From Phycisphaeraceae bacterium (GTDB lineage Bacteria; Planctomycetota; Phycisphaerae; Phycisphaerales; Phycisphaeraceae), in assembly GCA_020851395.1 (NCBI GenBank), contig JADZCW010000024.1, positions 1 to 26,902 on the forward strand: 26,902 nt of DNA, in the 5' to 3' direction. The notes beneath the pieces were generated by a model. That model worked only from the letters and a program-made list of their open reading frames with translations. It did not search any database and was not told the origin of the DNA. Positions 23,852 to 26,902 of the stretch are shown here, in pieces (the first letter of the stretch is position 1; each line of letters starts with the position of its first letter). The position numbers were made by a program, and so were the translations under genes.

Positions 23852-24862
23852 ATGAAGGCAGTGGTCATCACGGGGGCGCAGCAGTGTGAACTGGCCGACA
23901 AGCCCCAGCCGATCGCCAAGGACGAGTGGGTCGTCGTGGAGATCGAGGCGGCGCCGATGTGCACGGAGGTGCAGCTCTACCGCAAGGGCGAGCACACGGA
24001 CTGGCTCGGTCACGAGGCGGCCGGCCGCGTGGCGGAGGTGGCCCGGCCGGGCAAGGTGAAGGTCGGTGACCGTGTGGTGGTCATGCCGCACTTCGGCTGC
24101 GGCAGGTGCGAGCTGTGCCTGTCCGGCGAGCACATCCACTGCCGCCAGGGGCTCAGCCCGCGAGGGTCCGTGGGGCCGACGGTGGGCATCGCCACCTACG
24201 CGCAGTTCTGCTCCAAGCAGGACTGGCTGCTCGTGCCGGTCCCGGAGGACATCTCGATTGAGCACGCGAGCATGGCCTGCTGCGGCCTGGGCCCGACGTT
24301 CAACGCGATGCAGCGGATGAACGTGACCGCGACGGACACGGTGCTGATCTCAGGTTTAGGCGCGGTGGGCCTGGGCGGGGTGATCAACGCGGTGTTGCGC
24401 GGGGCGCGGGTCATTGCGCTCGAGGGCCATCCCTACCGCGCGGAGTTGGGACGGTCACTGGGCGTCGAGCGGGTCATCGACCCGGCCGACCCGGACAAGC
24501 TCAAGATCATCCAGGACCTCACCGGCGGGCGCGGCGTGGACAAGTCCGTCGAGACCAGCAGCGCCGAGACCGCGGCTGGATTCCTCGTCCAGGCGGCCCG
24601 GCCGATGGGTCAGGTGGCCTCGGTCGGCTGGGGCGGCCCCATGCTCGCCCGCGAGCTGGTGGGCAAGGGACTGACCGTGCACGGCGTCTGGCATTGGAAT
24701 CACTTCCGCGACACCCCGGCGATGATGCAGACGATCCGCCGGTCACGGGCCCTGCTGGACAAGTTCATCACGCACCGCTTCCCCATGTCGCAGGTGCGCG
24801 ACGCCTGGGAGCTCCAGATGACCGGCCAATGCGGCAAGGTCATCCTCGACCCCCGTCAATAA
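23852..24862 (+). CDS. Zinc-dependent medium-chain alcohol/polyol dehydrogenase
   Basis: A 336-aa MDR enzyme. The catalytic zinc site is suggested by Cys in APMCTEVQ and by GHEAAG; the structural zinc by GCGRCELCLSGEHIHC. NAD(P) binding is shown by LISGLGAVGLGGVINAVLRGARVIALE, then GGRGVDKSVETSS and VASVGWGG. The Asp/Glu after the Rossmann strand (ALEGHP) favours NAD. Substrate cannot be told; threonine or polyol dehydrogenase-like proteins are the nearest by style. GGAG lies seven nt before the ATG at 23852; a longer frame from 23807 lacks such a site. Divergent from the creatininase-like gene, with a 167-bp shared control region. Confidence 0.88.
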   Translation: MKAVVITGAQQCELADKPQPIAKDEWVVVEIEAAPMCTEVQLYRKGEHTDWLGHEAAGRVAEVARPGKVKVGDRVVVMPHFGCGRCELCLSGEHIHCRQGLSPRGSVGPTVGIATYAQFCSKQDWLLVPVPEDISIEHASMACCGLGPTFNAMQRMNVTATDTVLISGLGAVGLGGVINAVLRGARVIALEGHPYRAELGRSLGVERVIDPADPDKLKIIQDLTGGRGVDKSVETSSAETAAGFLVQAARPMGQVASVGWGGPMLARELVGKGLTVHGVWHWNHFRDTPAMMQTIRRSRALLDKFITHRFPMSQVRDAWELQMTGQCGKVILDPRQ

Positions 24863-24921
24863 CGACGGCCGAAGGGGCATATCAGCCGCCGGCGGCAGTT
24901 CTCCCTTTTCGCCGGGGCGGG

Positions 24922-24927
24922 TATCCT
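24922..24927 (+). promoter_or_regulatory. Possible -10 element of the GT-C-like gene
   Basis: TATCCT (4 of 6) ends seven nt before the ATG at 24935 and no Shine-Dalgarno sequence intervenes. A poor -35 (TTCTCC) lies 17 bp upstream. This is the same close spacing as seen at mqnC and pdxJ. Confidence 0.3.
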
Positions 24928-24934
24928 GCCGGGC

Positions 24935-26794
24935 ATGGTCAGCAAGATCAAGAGCCTCAGGCCGGGCGTCGCAGCGGTCGTGGTGCTGGGGGCGGTGTTC
25001 GCCGTGATGGCCGCCTGGACGTGGCGGACCTGGCCCGACGTGCTGGTCGACTTCGGCCGCGAGGTCTACACAGCCTGGCGGATCTCGCAGGGCCAGACGC
25101 TCTACGTCGACGTCGCGTGGTTTAACGGCCCCCTCTCAGCGTATTTCAATGGGCTCCTCTTTTGGGTGTTCGGCACGGGGATCATGACGCTGGCGGGGGC
25201 GAACATGCTCATCCTCGCGGGCGTGACGGCAGTGCTGTACTGGCTACTCGATCGCGCCTGGGGCTGGGTCGGCGCGATCGTCGGCTGCCTGCTGCTCTTG
25301 ACGGTGTTCGGCTTCGGCCAGCTCGTGGCGGTCGGGAACTACAACTTCATCTCACCCTACTCGCACGAGCTGACGCACGGCCTGGCGCTGGCGTTGGCGG
25401 CGATGGCGATGGCGTGGCGGGCGATCGAGAAACCCTCGCTGGCGTGGGGCGGCCTGGCGGGCATCGCGGCAGGGTTGTGCTTCCTGACCAAGCCCGAGCC
25501 CGTGGCGGCGTTGGTGGTGGGGCTTTTCGCCATGCTGCTGAGCGCGGGCCTGACGCGCCGGGAGGGGTGGGCAACGGCGGGGACGGTCACCGCGCTGATG
25601 GCCGCGACGGCGGGCTTGGTCATCGTCGCGGCATGGAGCCTGCTGGCCAGAGCCATGACGTCCGGCGACGCGTGGCACGCCGTGCTCGGGGCATGGACGA
25701 GCGTGCTGAACCCGGACCTGCAACAGCTGCCCTTCTACAGACAGGGCATGGGCACCCTCGACACCGCCAAGAGCCTGCGGGCGCTGGGCGCCATAGGCTC
25801 GTGGTGGACCCTGGGGTTCGCCGGGGCGGCGATGGCGGCGTGGTCGATCACGTGCGGCAAACGGCTGAACCTGCTGCTGGGCTGCCTGGCGTTCTGGTAC
25901 GTGCTGGCGGGGCTGCTGTTCGTCCGTGACGACGTGGAATGGCTGACCGTGATGCGGCCGTTGCCGATGGCGCTGCTGGCGGCCGCTCTCGTCATCGCCG
26001 TGGCCCGCGGGCTGCGCGGTGAGAACGTGCGAGATGTTGAGGCCGAGACCGACGACGACGCCACGGCCCTGAGGATCAGCCTCTGCGTGTTCTCCCTGGC
26101 GATGCTAGGCAAAATGATCCTCAACGCCAGGGTGTACCACTACGGCTTCGCCCTGGCGATGCCGGGCACGGCGGTGCTGGCGGCGATGCTCACCAGCGGC
26201 CTGCCTCGCTGGTTCGAGGCCCGAAGCCAGGCCGGGGCGGTGATGCGCGGGGCGGCGATCGCCCTGGTGGTCGTCTTCATCGGGATGCACCTGACGCAGA
26301 CTCACGCCTACCTCAAGCGCAAGAACGTGGCCCTGGGCGAGGGGCGCGACCTGATCTACGCCGACGCACGCGGCGAGGTGATCAAACCGCTGCTGGACGA
26401 GCTGACCAAGCACGTCACGGTCGACCAGACGGTCGCCGTCATGCCCGAGGGCGTGATGCTCAACTACCTCGCCCGGCGGATCAACCCCACGCCCTACATC
26501 AGCTTCATGCCGCCGGAGGTCATCCTCTTCGGTGAGGACGACATGATCATGGCGTTGCACGAGACGCCGCCGGACTACCTGTTGATCACGCACAAGCCCA
26601 CGGCCGAGTACGGCCTGCCCTATTTCGGCCGGGATTACGCCCAGAAACTCGGGCTGTGGATCAACGAGAGTTACGAGCGCGTCGCCCGCTACGGCGATCC
26701 GCCGCTCATGCCGGGCACGACGTTCGGCATTGACGTGTACCGACTCAAACGTCCCCCCGGAAGTTTCCAGGTGCAGGACGCACCGGCGAGGTAG
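24935..26794 (+). CDS. GT-C-like membrane glycosyltransferase (GT39/ArnT-like)
   Basis: A 619-aa protein with about ten or more membrane helices and a soluble C-terminal domain (about 455-610). The first large loop carries WPDVLVDFGREVYTAWRISQGQTLYVDVAWFNGPLSAY; the Asp39-Phe-Gly-Arg-Glu43 stretch sits where GT-C enzymes have their catalytic acidic residue, and the LYxDVxWxxGPL block is typical of GT39-like proteins. A polyprenyl-phosphate sugar donor and an envelope acceptor are expected from family knowledge; the acceptor is unknown. The C-terminal region is not a known domain to me. A terminator is not seen; the hairpin at 26807 follows. Confidence 0.78.
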   Translation: MVSKIKSLRPGVAAVVVLGAVFAVMAAWTWRTWPDVLVDFGREVYTAWRISQGQTLYVDVAWFNGPLSAYFNGLLFWVFGTGIMTLAGANMLILAGVTAVLYWLLDRAWGWVGAIVGCLLLLTVFGFGQLVAVGNYNFISPYSHELTHGLALALAAMAMAWRAIEKPSLAWGGLAGIAAGLCFLTKPEPVAALVVGLFAMLLSAGLTRREGWATAGTVTALMAATAGLVIVAAWSLLARAMTSGDAWHAVLGAWTSVLNPDLQQLPFYRQGMGTLDTAKSLRALGAIGSWWTLGFAGAAMAAWSITCGKRLNLLLGCLAFWYVLAGLLFVRDDVEWLTVMRPLPMALLAAALVIAVARGLRGENVRDVEAETDDDATALRISLCVFSLAMLGKMILNARVYHYGFALAMPGTAVLAAMLTSGLPRWFEARSQAGAVMRGAAIALVVVFIGMHLTQTHAYLKRKNVALGEGRDLIYADARGEVIKPLLDELTKHVTVDQTVAVMPEGVMLNYLARRINPTPYISFMPPEVILFGEDDMIMALHETPPDYLLITHKPTAEYGLPYFGRDYAQKLGLWINESYERVARYGDPPLMPGTTFGIDVYRLKRPPGSFQVQDAPAR

Positions 26795-26806
26795 TTGTCG
26801 GATCGC

Positions 26807-26825
26807 GGCACGCAGGATGCGTGCC
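26807..26825. repeat. REP-like palindrome
   Basis: GGCACGCA and TGCGTGCC are perfect inverse complements around GGA. Short hairpins of this sequence type are frequent between planctomycete genes, from general familiarity. Only one copy is present in this window. Confidence 0.5.
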
Positions 26826-26836
26826 CTACAGGAGCG

Positions 26837-26902
26837 TTACGGTGTGACGGCCGTGGCGGAGGCGACGATGGCTTGTGGGTGAGGCACCATGAGCGTGGCG
26901 TA
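26837..26902 (-). CDS. Possible C-terminal end of a minus-strand gene leaving the window
   Basis: On the minus strand the frame from the window edge reads YATLMVPHPQAIVASATAVT, then P and TAA at 26839-26837. Twenty-one residues are too few to name a family, and chance is possible. An alternative is a plus-strand gene starting at ATG 26889, with GAGG four nt upstream. Both cannot be excluded. Confidence 0.35.
   Translation of the reverse strand, partial: YATLMVPHPQAIVASATAVTP

Overview
The window looks like a chromosomal segment of a high-GC planctomycete, most plausibly of the Phycisphaerae type. The reasons are a PEP-CTERM surface protein ending in a hydrophobic stretch and RRRR, a pseudopilin of the planctomycete prepilin/DUF1559-like style, a DUF11-repeat lipoprotein, a futalosine-pathway (MqnC) radical SAM enzyme, and GC-rich intergenic repeats of the 'accaccaagacacc' type. 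This is inference from protein style; there is no rRNA or other phylogenetic marker.

Layout. 1-4810 (minus): 3'-truncated mqnC, frr, pyrH, then a GbsR/MarR-like regulator, an unrecognised 269-aa protein and a NYN/YacP-like nuclease, the regulator carrying a palindrome over its start codon. 4881-6654 (minus): a DUF11 lipoprotein with its own promoter and terminator. 6857-10033 (minus): one uninterrupted 1038-aa gene joining a periplasmic beta-carbonic anhydrase to a complete chemoreceptor. 10297-11964 (minus): lemA-htpX with promoter. 11985-14433 (minus): a PEP-CTERM protein, a pseudopilin, a 41-aa membrane peptide and a HutX/ChuX-like heme protein, behind a promoter with a near-consensus Fur box and ending in a terminator. 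14790-17793 (plus): acs and pdxJ, separated by a 192-bp nested inverted repeat. 17794-18652: a long gap with an AT-rich island, a perfect TATAAT and a strong plus-strand terminator, a candidate small RNA. 18653-20887 (plus): MlaF-like ATPase and MlaD-like MCE protein, no permease, with an inverted repeat copy between them. 20933-26902: SRPBCC-epimerase fusion (plus), DUF1648 membrane protein and creatininase-like hydrolase (minus), zinc dehydrogenase and GT-C-like glycosyltransferase (plus), and a gene tail at the edge.

The most interesting parts are the carbonic anhydrase-chemoreceptor fusion, which would place a CO2/bicarbonate-converting enzyme on a receptor that signals to CheA, and the apparently iron-regulated heme operon that includes a surface protein and a pseudopilin. 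Housekeeping genes (frr, pyrH, acs, pdxJ, mqnC) make up the rest; no phage, transposase or CRISPR signal was seen.
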